Source of the DNA: Planctomycetota bacterium
GTDB taxonomy: Bacteria > Planctomycetota > Planctomycetia > Pirellulales > Pirellulaceae
Assembly: GCA_026692885.1 (NCBI GenBank)
Contig: JAPLNJ010000119.1
Coordinates: 1 to 6,546 of the forward strand
Direction: 5' to 3'
Length of the DNA: 6,546 bases
Position numbers and translations under genes: made by a program. Positions 1 through 5,899 of this stretch are shown piece by piece. Each line of letters starts with the position of its first letter. The stretch's first letter is position 1. A model generated the notes under the pieces. It did not search any database, had not been told where the DNA came from, and saw only the letters and a list, made by a program, of their open reading frames with translations.

Positions 1-85
1 GTGGACTGGGGCTTCGCTTAGGCTCAGCCGCCAGCCACCCGGACCGTGGCCAGCACGGACAGCAGTGCGCAACCTTACGATCAAG

Positions 86-103
86 GCCTGTCTTCGGACA
101 GGC
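86..103. repeat. Perfect 7-bp hairpin with a TTCG tetraloop
   Basis: GCCTGTC (86-92) and GACAGGC (97-103) are perfect complements separated by TTCG, giving the very stable C(UUCG)G loop if transcribed on the plus strand. No T-tract follows, so it is not a canonical intrinsic terminator. It lies about 200 bases past the stop codon of the minus-strand glycosidase gene and could mark a 3' end or RNA-stability element, but that is inference. Confidence 0.5.
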
Positions 104-141
104 AGTCGGTCCCCATCTCGCCCAGACTTCCTGCCCCTCGC

Positions 142-280
142 GGACATTTTGTCCTGATCTGCCCGGCACCCCTCCTGGCTCGGACAAATTGTCTCAGGTC
201 CTGGGGATTCAAGAGTGGGCACATCTTGGTTCATTTCCTTGCCTTGGAACACGACTGGGTGGCCTACGGACATTTTGCCT
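142..280. repeat. Three copies of a GGACAWWTTGYCY motif
   Basis: GGACATTTTGTCC (142-154), GGACAAATTGTCT (182-194) and GGACATTTTGCCT (268-280) are near-identical 13-mers, each preceded by C or A. The first is a 5-bp dyad around TTT, the second keeps a 4-bp dyad, and the third has lost part of its right half. The spacing is irregular (40 and 86 bases), so this is not a CRISPR array. They may be operator-like sites or decayed dispersed repeats in the gene-free stretch 1-298, where I see no supported coding region. Confidence 0.4.
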
Positions 281-298
281 TCTTGCACTACCCGCCAC

Positions 299-2032
299 TC
301 AGGGCACGAGCACCTGATCCCTCGGAATCTGATAGGACTTGCCACTCCACGGGAGTTGCGGGTCGCCGAAGCCGTGGAAGATCCGCAGTTTAGTCGCTTG
401 GGACAGGCTTGGACCCTCCATCGCCTGCAGAGTAAACAGTGTGCCGTCTGGATACTCTCGCCCCGCGACTCGCTTGGCATAGAAGGCTGAGAAACGCGGG
501 CCGTCGACAACGAAGCCCCAGGGCGGCAAATGTACATCACCCCAGAGCGTTGACTGGACTGACGCCTCTGTTGCGCCGAAGTTCACCACCACCGTCGTGG
601 CCTCCGGCCCGTCGCCATACACGGCGCGGCGGATCGACCGGTCCGGCGCGAGGTACTCGAAACGAACCAGCCGCTGGTGAGCGGTTGCTTGGTGGAGCGG
701 GCCGAGGACTTCCTGCGTCGTTTTCAGAAAGGCATCGGTCGGGTGCAGCCCCGCGGCCCAGCCGTTGTCGGTACGCGTGAAACAGGCGAGGGCCGCCGTC
801 GGCTGCTTCGCCGCAACGTCCGGCTTCTCCAGCCAGTAGCGATGGTCGGGCATGGAATGATAGTTGAGCGGTCGTGCGGTTAAGACGTGATGGGCGACGT
901 ACTCCCCGGCCTGATCCGCCGCGTAGCCGTATTTGCCGTAGCAGATTTGGCAGTCGTGGTACACCATCTCCCAGAACGGAATCACGTGAGCACCGAGGCT
1001 CTCCGGCTTCAGGTTGTGGAAATAGCGACCGGAGACGCCCACCAACCCCTCGAAAAAATCGCTGTGCGGCAAGGCCCATTCTCGGCCGCATTCGCTGCCG
1101 AACAGCCCGAACAATTCCCGCGTCTTGTCGCTTAGTTTGCTCTTCCAGACGATATCGTCATTGCGGCTCAGCGGATGCTGGGGATCGGCACACTCGCGTG
1201 GGCCGACCGCATAGGTCGTATCGATGAAGTAGCTCCACGGGGCGAAGAGTTGCTGGATGGCCGGGAGATTCTGCGGCCGCATCGCGAGTTCGAACTGCTG
1301 CGGCGCGCAGACCATGTAGGCCCGGCCTCCCAGCCACCGGCCGCCCTGAATCAGCGAGCCGTCCGGTTTTTTCTCGATGCAAGCCGGATTCCAGCTCTTC
1401 GCATCGTGGTACATGTCCTGATAGTTGTCGTGCAAGGAGGAGACGTATCCCAGGGCCTGGATCCGCCGGATCGCGGCGGCCAGGGCCGCATTGCCGCCGC
1501 ACTCAGGATTCGCCGGCAGATTGTCCGGGTGGCGGCAGTCGTAGCCACCCTCGGTCCACCCGCCGATCGTGAACAGGCAGCGAGCGATGCCGACGTCCTT
1601 GGCCAGGTGCTCGGCGACCGCAGCCGCCTCGTCGAACGTCCAGCGGACCTTGACCGACTCTTCCTTCGTGCTGTCTTCGCTCATCCGCCGCGCCAGGCAC
1701 GTCCACAGCTTCACGTTCGCTGCGCCCGACAGCAACTCCGCATGCGGATCGCGGCGGATGCGGTCCTGCATCGTGACGGCCAAGCCCTTTTGCTCAGCGA
1801 TCCGCCGATACCCCGCGGCCAGCGTGTTCCAGTCGCCCTTGCCCAAAGGTGTCAGCCGGATCGTGCGGGCCGAGCGTCGTAGCGAGAATCCGGTCGTGAT
1901 GCGCTGAGTGGATTCTCGATCTGCCTCGCGGACGGGCCGGCTTTGTACCTCCGGCCAAACATACGCGTCATCCCAGGTGACGGCCAAGGTGGAGCCGGAC
2001 TTAAGAAACCCCAGCATGTTCATGTGGCACAC
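299..2032 (-). CDS. Glycosidase-like protein (DUF5696/GH101-like), catalytic-barrel part of a frameshifted gene
   Basis: This 577-codon reading frame carries the TIM-barrel and C-terminal beta part of a large secreted glycosidase-like protein. It resembles the DUF5696 proteins of planctomycetes and firmicutes and, more distantly, GH101-type barrels. Visible barrel motifs are FTIGGWTEGGYDCRHPDN (about 154-171), SLHDNYQDMY (199-208), YFIDTTYA (268-275) and FGSECGREWALPHSDFFEGL (311-330). D271 and E314 sit where a nucleophile and acid/base pair would be expected, but this assignment is inferred. Residues from about 450 look like a beta-rich accessory domain. The frame opens directly inside the family sequence (CHMNMLG...), with no signal peptide. 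The missing N-terminal domain and secretion signal are in the overlapping ORF just upstream. GTG at 2032 is the first in-frame start; ATG at 2023 has an AAGGG eight bases ahead. The product is probably inactive or a separate half unless the frameshift is a sequence error. The family name is from memory and the exact substrate is unknown. Confidence 0.75.
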   Translation of the reverse strand: MCHMNMLGFLKSGSTLAVTWDDAYVWPEVQSRPVREADRESTQRITTGFSLRRSARTIRLTPLGKGDWNTLAAGYRRIAEQKGLAVTMQDRIRRDPHAELLSGAANVKLWTCLARRMSEDSTKEESVKVRWTFDEAAAVAEHLAKDVGIARCLFTIGGWTEGGYDCRHPDNLPANPECGGNAALAAAIRRIQALGYVSSLHDNYQDMYHDAKSWNPACIEKKPDGSLIQGGRWLGGRAYMVCAPQQFELAMRPQNLPAIQQLFAPWSYFIDTTYAVGPRECADPQHPLSRNDDIVWKSKLSDKTRELFGLFGSECGREWALPHSDFFEGLVGVSGRYFHNLKPESLGAHVIPFWEMVYHDCQICYGKYGYAADQAGEYVAHHVLTARPLNYHSMPDHRYWLEKPDVAAKQPTAALACFTRTDNGWAAGLHPTDAFLKTTQEVLGPLHQATAHQRLVRFEYLAPDRSIRRAVYGDGPEATTVVVNFGATEASVQSTLWGDVHLPPWGFVVDGPRFSAFYAKRVAGREYPDGTLFTLQAMEGPSLSQATKLRIFHGFGDPQLPWSGKSYQIPRDQVLVP

Positions 2033-2502
2033 CCTTCATAGTCCGACGTGCCGAATGTTTGCTTGAACGCCACGTTGCAATCCGCCGGAATCAACAGCCC
2101 TTCCCGACAAGGGACGATCACCGCTCCCGCCTCGGCCTGCGTGACCGTCACGGCATCTTCGAGGACGCGGATATCGCCGACATCCTGACCTTGGTAGCCG
2201 AGTTCCAGCGTGCTGCCGTCGGCCAACAGCGTGAAGGTCACAGCCGTGCCATTGGGCTTGTGGAGACCGATTTTGTCCGGTGCCTGCTCGCTTGTTGCGA
2301 ACCCTCCAGCCAGACCCGGCGCCGTGCCTGGACCGGCCTTCCCCGCCGTTGGCCAGCGCACGCCGGAATGCTTGTCCACAAGGGACCAATCGCCGGTTTG
2401 CGCGTCGACCTCGACCACCAGACGCGGACTCTCCAGACGTAGAGGCTCGCTCGGAGCGGCTGTGACACCGATCACGCACAGAAGCAGATTGACGGTGAAC
2501 AT
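2020..2502 (-). CDS. Secreted N-terminal beta domain of the same glycosidase-like protein, frameshift-truncated
   Basis: This 160-residue product starts at ATG 2502, chosen because GAGGA lies nine bases upstream and because the protein then opens with a hydrophobic export signal (MFTVNLLLCVIGVTA, likely cut near VTA-APS). An in-frame ATG at 2550 would add 16 residues before the signal and is less likely. After the signal come beta-sandwich-like repeats (LRLESPRLVVEVDAQTGDWSL, TFTLLADGSTLELGYQG, IRVLEDAVTVTQ) typical of the N-terminal domain that precedes glycosidase barrels. The frame ends at TSDYEGCAT-stop. The next family residues, HMNMLGFLKSGSTLAVTWDD, are found at once in the overlapping frame. 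Deleting one TG from GGGTGTGCC joins both into a protein of about 733 residues. The ORF lies about 89 bases after the AKR-like gene, so the two are probably cotranscribed. Confidence 0.7.
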   Translation of the reverse strand: MFTVNLLLCVIGVTAAPSEPLRLESPRLVVEVDAQTGDWSLVDKHSGVRWPTAGKAGPGTAPGLAGGFATSEQAPDKIGLHKPNGTAVTFTLLADGSTLELGYQGQDVGDIRVLEDAVTVTQAEAGAVIVPCREGLLIPADCNVAFKQTFGTSDYEGCAT

Positions 2503-2591
2503 GGGTGGAAGTCCTCGTTTCTGGGGAAGGTTGTGCGGAGCATCGATCATTGGGGGTCGGGTGTTGATCTACACGCGTCGCCTTTCTCGTC

Positions 2592-3536
2592 CTATCCTCG
2601 CCACGCGCGGACGCGTTGGGGAAGGCTGGCCAGGGTCTTGTTGACAATCTGGACATCCTCCGCAATCTCGAAGTCGTACATCCCGGCCAGGACGAAATCG
2701 GCCCCGCTCTCGAACGCGTAGCGGAATCCATCCTGGGGTGGGATCGCGCCGGCCGCCAGCACCTTGAAGGCGATCCACGGCTTCTGAACACCCCGCATGA
2801 ACTCCACGGTCTCCTCCGGGTTGGCACACCACATGGAATCGTAGTTCAGTTTGGCGCCAGGGTACTGGTGGTGATGGAAGGTCTTGATATAGAAATCGGC
2901 GGCGATCTGGTGTTTTTCACACTCCTGCACTACCCGCAGGTCATGGGCCGCGACCCCACATGGAACGCCGAGGGACTTGCCCAGGCGGACCGCCTTGTCG
3001 ATCAGGTCGAGCTTCCCTTGACCCACCAGAGCGTCGGCCTGAACGCCCCAGACGTACACGGCATCCGCCCCATCGTCCACCAGCTTCTGCAGCTGCTCAC
3101 CGTACTTCGCCAGCCCCGGCTCGAGCGGGTCCAGCGGGGCGATAATCCACTGCATCTTCCCGCCGTGCTGCTCCCGGTGCTGTTTCAGCAAGGCCACGGT
3201 GTTGCCGGCGGGTCCGGAAGGATGGCACACGACCGTGTTGATTCCCTGCTGCTCGGCCAGCGTTAGCGTTTGGAGGACTCTCTCCGGAGTGTTGTAGTGC
3301 GCCATCAGGGAGGCCACGTACCGCAGGTCGCGGCAGTGGACGTAGTGCTGCAGCGGACTGCCCCCCAGAATCAGACGGCTTACTTCCAGTTCGCCGATCC
3401 TCCCCTTCGCCAGGGAATCCTTGGCGGCTGGCGAATCCGCAGATACGGCCGGCACGACGGTTTTCAGGGCCAAAGCAGCCCCTGCCGAGGCCAACACCGA
3501 ATCCTTGACGAACGTGCGTCGAGTAATCTCCATCAT
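2592..3536 (-). CDS. Tat-exported aldo/keto-reductase-like TIM-barrel protein
   Basis: The product is about 314 residues. The start at ATG 3536 (or the adjacent ATG 3533) puts a twin-arginine signal at the N-terminus: T5-R-R-T-F-V-K11, then a hydrophobic stretch and VPAVSA near residue 33. Upstream GGGAG is a possible ribosome site; the longer frame to 3605 would bury the signal. The mature part follows an aldo/keto-reductase layout: a beta-hairpin IGELEVSRLILGGSPLQ (47-63), a helix after GIN (98-100), and a final barrel segment PWIAFKVLAAGAIPPQDGFRYAFESGADFVLAGMYD. The usual AKR Asp and Tyr after GIN are absent (TVVCHP), as are the Lys and the catalytic His position (YVWG). An FHHHQYP histidine run lies at 220-226. 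It is therefore AKR-like in fold, but NADPH-dependent reduction is doubtful. It heads the minus-strand pair with the glycosidase gene. The role is unknown; a sugar-processing or sugar-binding TIM barrel is plausible. Confidence 0.75.
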   Translation of the reverse strand: MMEITRRTFVKDSVLASAGAALALKTVVPAVSADSPAAKDSLAKGRIGELEVSRLILGGSPLQHYVHCRDLRYVASLMAHYNTPERVLQTLTLAEQQGINTVVCHPSGPAGNTVALLKQHREQHGGKMQWIIAPLDPLEPGLAKYGEQLQKLVDDGADAVYVWGVQADALVGQGKLDLIDKAVRLGKSLGVPCGVAAHDLRVVQECEKHQIAADFYIKTFHHHQYPGAKLNYDSMWCANPEETVEFMRGVQKPWIAFKVLAAGAIPPQDGFRYAFESGADFVLAGMYDFEIAEDVQIVNKTLASLPQRVRAWRG

Positions 3537-3643
3537 CCCAGCGGCACTCCCATCTTGCTGAAGGTTTTCGACCATTGTCCACGAGATGGCACGCGGTGCA
3601 ACCATCGGGCGGATATTCGCAATCCACTTCCTCCCGCGGACGG

Positions 3644-3663
3644 TCTACAGCGCAAGCTGTGGA
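3644..3663. repeat. 8-bp hairpin with a GCAA (GNRA) tetraloop
   Basis: TCTACAGC (3644-3651) pairs with GCTGTGGA (3656-3663) around GCAA, with one T-G wobble. It lies 108 to 127 bases upstream of the AKR-like start, in its probable 5' leader or promoter region on the minus strand. It may be a dispersed planctomycete palindrome rather than a gene-specific element. Confidence 0.4.
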
Positions 3664-4013
3664 AAGTGCCGCAATTCTCCGCGTCTTCTCGTCGGCGGAG
3701 TTTCTTTCTTGACCCCACGGGGTCTATGCCTGCCCAAATCCGTCTCGTTTTGCCGCTCACACTCGACGTGGCTTTGCCCCGAATGGCAACATCACCCAGA
3801 CCTCCCGAACACTGAGAACCACGCCATTACGCGAGGTAGTTCAGGCATGCCGGCGGTGGAGTTTGAGCCGGATTGCGACAACCACGAACGAATATCAACT
3901 CGCAGGTTGCTTTTGGCCGAAATAACACAGACGGCTCGAATTGTCCGCTCGCTGTACACAGGCCGAGCCCTTGCATCCGACACGCGACTCGCCTTCAGCG
4001 GTTCCACATATTT

Positions 4014-4022
4014 GAAAGGTGA
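4014..4022 (+). promoter_or_regulatory. Ribosome binding site that fixes the 4030 start
   Basis: GAAAGGTGA is a good Shine-Dalgarno match, ending 7 to 8 bases before ATG 4030. The start it marks is immediately followed by a signal peptide, so it is preferred over the unsupported upstream starts in the same open frame. Confidence 0.6.
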
Positions 4023-4029
4023 ATGGGAA

Positions 4030-4230
4030 ATGAACATTCGATTGTCGTCCTGGGCGGTGGGTGCATTGATTGTCGCCACAGTCGTCCTGATGCCAAGCCG
4101 CAGTTCGGCCGTCTTCTTTTCCCTTGGCCCGTCGAGCAACGACTGGGGGGTGAAGTACGAGGTGGAGGTTAACCTGCTGCCAAGCACGCGTCATAGCACA
4201 TGTGGTCTTGGTTGTTCTCGAAATAGGTGA
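4030..4230 (+). pseudogene. Truncated gene for an exported protein of unknown function
   Basis: The reading frame starts at ATG 4030 behind GAAAGGTGA. It encodes a clear signal peptide: MNIR, a hydrophobic core (SSWAVGALIVATVVLM), and a likely cleavage at SRSSA-VFF near residue 28. The mature start, VFFSLGPSSNDWGVKYEVEVN, looks like an authentic protein and ends in what could be the first beta strands of a secreted domain. From about position 4170 the frame runs antisense through an ISKra4 transposase remnant, so the last 18 or so residues (LLPSTRHSTCGLGCSRNR) are not native. The original length is unknown; the rest of the gene is not in the window. I do not recognise its function. A truncated secreted peptide of 66 residues could still be made, but loss of function is more likely. 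Confidence 0.6.
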
Positions 4231-4438
4231 TGGCGGCTCTCACGGTCTTTCGTTTTTTGGCGTTGAGTTTCTTCTCCTTCTCATCCAACAGCCGCCGCAG
4301 GTTGCGGAGCACGTAGGCAACTTTGCCATCCAGGATCATCCGCAGATGATGCGTGGCGAACTGGCAGGCGGCCTCGCTTTCCTTGGCATGGAAACAGTGC
4401 GCGGCTTTCCAGATGCGATCACTCACGTGAAAGATGTC
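4169..4438 (-). pseudogene. ISKra4-family transposase remnant
   Basis: Read on the minus strand, the segment gives DIFHVSDRIWKAAHCFHAKE, then a helical region (ATHHLRMILDGKVAYVLRNLRRLLDEKEKKLNAKKRKTVRAAITYFENNQDHMCYDACLAAG) and a stop at 4169. This matches my knowledge of the central-to-C-terminal part of ISKra4-type transposases, where LAAG is normally followed by a YPIGSG-VVEGAC-type segment that is missing here. The match begins at about D (codon 4438-4436), and a stop codon lies five codons further upstream (4453-4451). The piece is therefore broken at both ends and cannot encode a working transposase. The apparent GTG start at 4426 falls inside the family sequence. It abuts, in opposite orientation, the truncated exported-protein gene, so an insertion followed by deletion is the simplest history. 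Confidence 0.65.
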
Positions 4439-4561
4439 CTTTCCTGAAAGTCAGTTTGGCGGTTTGGCTGGTGAAGTCAACGTGATATTTGCTGTGGCAG
4501 CGCGAAGTCCCTGAACGACGCTGCGGCTTGGTGATTTGAAACGGCGATGCTTGGATTTGAT

Positions 4562-4592
4562 CGGCCCGCGGGCAGTTAATGCCGTTGGGCCG
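4562..4592. terminator. Imperfect hairpin past the sigma-like gene, possible terminator
   Basis: CGGCCC (4562-4567) pairs with GGGCCG (4587-4592), and inside it GGCA (4571-4574) pairs with TGCC (4580-4583) around a five-base loop, with a 3x3 internal loop between the stems. It begins 33 bases downstream of the sigma-like stop codon on the minus strand. There is no U-tract on that strand, so a factor-independent terminator is uncertain. Confidence 0.3.
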
Positions 4593-4611
4593 GGTTTGCA
4601 TTAACACGATC

Positions 4612-4632
4612 CGCGTATAGGCAGGCTACGCG
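4612..4632. repeat. 6-bp dyad across the sigma-like stop codon
   Basis: CGCGTA (4612-4617) and TACGCG (4627-4632) are exact complements with a nine-base loop. The stop codon of the minus-strand sigma-like gene (4628-4626) lies at the edge of one arm. It may help form the transcript 3' end together with the 4562-4592 hairpin. Confidence 0.3.
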
Positions 4633-5246
4633 AACACCGCTTCGCCCTGGAACTCCTGCCACGTGTTCTGCAGTTCGCGCCGGGTCTGCGAAATGCGGCC
4701 GGGGCTAACGCGGAACTTGCGTGCCGTCCGCTTCGTCGTCTCGCTCGAAGCCAGTGTCTGCGCAATCCGGCGTTTGCGCCGGGGCAGACTGTCGAACCAC
4801 TCTCCGATGTCGATCCGGGCTGCCGCGGTCTCGGCGGGGCCGGCATGGCGGTCTTCGATCAGGACCTCGTGCCACTCGCCTGTGCGTTCGTCGAAGACGT
4901 CCAAACGCTCGACGGTGATCTGCTTGCGGGCCTGGCAGTACTCCGAACTGACGTCCCGAACATTCAACTTTGCGCCGACACGGCGACCGTCACGGACCTG
5001 TTTGATTGCGTACTGCGCGAGTGGCGTCGGGTACACCACTTCGAGCAAGCTCCGTTCGACCAGTCGCACGAGCGCGGCCCAGCAGTTGGCGATGACTTCG
5101 GCAGTCAGTTCCTGGCGATGTTCCGGCTTCTCGTTCTGGAACGCGAACCGGGCGTGTTCACGAATCGTGGGCAGGATCGACAGGAACTTTTCACGACAAG
5201 CGGACACGGACGAATTACGAGGGCTTTTCTTAGCTCGTGCGATCAT
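4626..5246 (-). CDS. Orphan sigma-region-4-like DNA-binding protein
   Basis: The product is about 206 residues from ATG 5246, chosen because AGGA lies ten bases upstream and the family-like sequence begins soon after; an in-frame ATG at 5327 would add 27 unconvincing residues. Residues 18-66 (REKFLSILPTIREHARFAF...LTAEVIANCWAALVRLVE) are helical and reminiscent of sigma region 2. Then comes a conserved-looking centre, YPTPLAQYAIKQVRDGRRVGAKLNVRDVSSEYCQARK (72-108), followed by VERLDVFDERTGEWHEVLIEDRHAGPAETAAARIDIGEWFDSLPRRKRRIAQTLASSETTKRTARKFRVSPGRISQTRRELQNTW. The last 50 residues fit a sigma-70 region-4 helix-turn-helix (recognition-like helix around SPGRISQTRREL). I recall this as a planctomycete family of uncharacterised proteins. 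No anti-sigma gene is adjacent. It probably binds DNA or RNA polymerase, but whether it is a working sigma factor is not shown. Confidence 0.7.
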   Translation of the reverse strand: MIARAKKSPRNSSVSACREKFLSILPTIREHARFAFQNEKPEHRQELTAEVIANCWAALVRLVERSLLEVVYPTPLAQYAIKQVRDGRRVGAKLNVRDVSSEYCQARKQITVERLDVFDERTGEWHEVLIEDRHAGPAETAAARIDIGEWFDSLPRRKRRIAQTLASSETTKRTARKFRVSPGRISQTRRELQNTWQEFQGEAVFA

Positions 5247-5270
5247 GGGGACGACATCCTGAAAGCTAAG

Positions 5271-5300
5271 GTCGCCCACACGGGGGCGACCGTGTGTGGG
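5271..5300 (-). promoter_or_regulatory. Two mutually exclusive hairpins in the sigma-like leader
   Basis: GTCGCCC (5271-5277) can pair with GGGCGAC (5284-5290), and CCCACAC (5275-5281) can pair with GTGTGGG (5294-5300). The two stems share CCC at 5275-5277, so only one can form at a time. They sit 25 to 54 bases upstream of the start at 5246, just ahead of its AGGA site. This is directly visible; a role in switching translation, attenuation or operator binding is inference. Confidence 0.35.
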
Positions 5301-5457
5301 AACACAGTTGCCCCGGCACAATGCCAAGGCGCAAGACGAACTTCCACGACTAGCACCAAACGTGATTTTGGCCCTTGCGCGTAAAGAATGAGACTTAACG
5401 GTTCAGCAGGGACAGGGCGCGAGACAAGGGGTCAGACGTACAGATTTCAGTTTTCGC

Positions 5458-5483
5458 GGGTAGAGGCTTCTTATGGGCTACCC
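5458..5483 (+). repeat. 6-bp dyad upstream of the 5501 gene
   Basis: GGGTAG (5458-5463) is complementary to CTACCC (5478-5483) across a 14-base loop. It ends just before the AGGAGA ribosome site of the 5501 gene, so it is in its leader or promoter. Weak on its own. Confidence 0.3.
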
Positions 5484-5488
5484 TAAGC

Positions 5489-5494
5489 AGGAGA
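5489..5494 (+). promoter_or_regulatory. Ribosome binding site of the 5501 gene
   Basis: AGGAGA lies six bases before ATG 5501, an almost ideal spacing, and decides the start of the exported helical protein. Confidence 0.65.
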
Positions 5495-5500
5495 CCCGCC

Positions 5501-5899
5501 ATGCAAATCGTTCCCCATCGTGTCGCCGTGCGAGTTCTTCTGTTGCTGACGGCGATCGCCGTAGCAGACGAGTTGCTGGGGCAGCAGAAATCGCCTGCGC
5601 CGGACGCCAAGACGTTCGAGGCAGCGCAAAAGGCGACGAAGGAAATCTATGGCCTGCGGTTCACGCAAGCCAAGACGGCGGCCCAGAAATTGGCCTTGGC
5701 CAAAGAAATGCTGGACGTGGCGGCCAAGCTCCCGGACGGCTCCACCGACCAGTATGCCCTGCTGCGGATTGTGCGGGACATCGCTGCCGGCGCGGGCGAG
5801 GCACCCACCGCGTTGAAGGCGGCGGAGCAACTGGCCGGACGCTTCGACGTCCCAGCCGCCAAGCTGAAAGCCGAGACCCTGTTGACGACCGCGCGTTAA
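5501..5899 (+). CDS. Exported alpha-helical protein of unknown function, cut by an in-frame stop
   Basis: The 132-residue product begins with a signal peptide: MQIVPHR, then VAVRVLLLLTAIAVADELLG (8-27), cleavage near ADE or GQQ. The rest is alanine- and lysine-rich helix (FEAAQKATKEIYGLRFTQAKTAAQKLALAKEMLDVAAKLPDGSTDQYALLRIVRDIAAGAGEAPTALKAAEQLAGRFDVPAAKLKAETLLTTAR), resembling the TPR-like helical N-terminal region of planctomycete secreted proteins that carry a sugar-binding or LamG-type domain further on. The TAA at 5897-5899 interrupts the frame, which then continues in the same phase and in the same style to 6118. A single C-to-T change turning CAA (Gln) into TAA would explain it. Divergent from the sigma-like gene, with a 254-base gap between the two starts. 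I do not know its function. Confidence 0.6.
   Translation: MQIVPHRVAVRVLLLLTAIAVADELLGQQKSPAPDAKTFEAAQKATKEIYGLRFTQAKTAAQKLALAKEMLDVAAKLPDGSTDQYALLRIVRDIAAGAGEAPTALKAAEQLAGRFDVPAAKLKAETLLTTAR

Larger units (their letters stand above)
3537..4029. other. Intergenic region between divergent genes
   Basis: This stretch separates the minus-strand AKR-like start (3536) from the plus-strand exported-protein start (4030), so it should hold both promoters. I found no pair of -35/-10 hexamers convincing enough to call. Long reading frames across it lack ribosome sites and have no recognisable protein character. It contains a strong hairpin at 3644-3663 and a shorter CTCCGC/GCGGAG dyad at 3677-3700, both listed or discussed separately. 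Confidence 0.5.

Noticed and set aside
1..234. Minus-strand frame open from ATG 234 to the window edge, preceded by an AAGGAA-like site
   Set aside because: The translation (MNQDVPTLESPGPETICPS...) has no recognisable protein character, its third-position GC is about average, and it runs through the repeated GGACA motifs and the UUCG hairpin.
142..280. CRISPR array
   Set aside because: Only three short 13-base units with unequal 40- and 86-base spacing and decaying sequence.
46..490. Overlapping plus-strand open frames near the left edge
   Set aside because: No ribosome sites, arginine/proline-rich low-complexity translations, and they run antisense into the end of the glycosidase gene.
1175..1882. 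Plus-strand open frame of 235 codons
   Set aside because: Exact antisense of the conserved barrel of the glycosidase; the minus frame carries the protein-like motifs.
2616..3266. Plus-strand open frame of 216 codons
   Set aside because: Antisense shadow of the AKR-like gene, made open by high GC content.
3677..3711. CTCCGC/GCGGAG hairpin followed by TTTCTTTCTT, terminator-like on the plus strand
   Set aside because: The stem is only 6 bp with a 12-base loop, and no plus-strand gene lies upstream to be terminated.
4419..4607. Minus-strand frame MLMQTRPNGINCPRADQIQ...
   Set aside because: No ribosome site, no recognisable domain, and it spans the hairpin at 4562-4592 and the edge of the IS remnant; treated as noncoding.
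5445..5474. Possible TTTCAG / TCTTAT promoter for the 5501 gene
   Set aside because: Both hexamers deviate from consensus and the spacing is 18 bases; not distinguishable from chance by eye.
5897..5899. Recoded stop (selenocysteine, pyrrolysine or code change) in the 5501 gene
   Set aside because: TAA is not a selenocysteine or pyrrolysine codon, and other genes in the window stop normally at TAA, TAG and TGA; a nonsense mutation is simpler.
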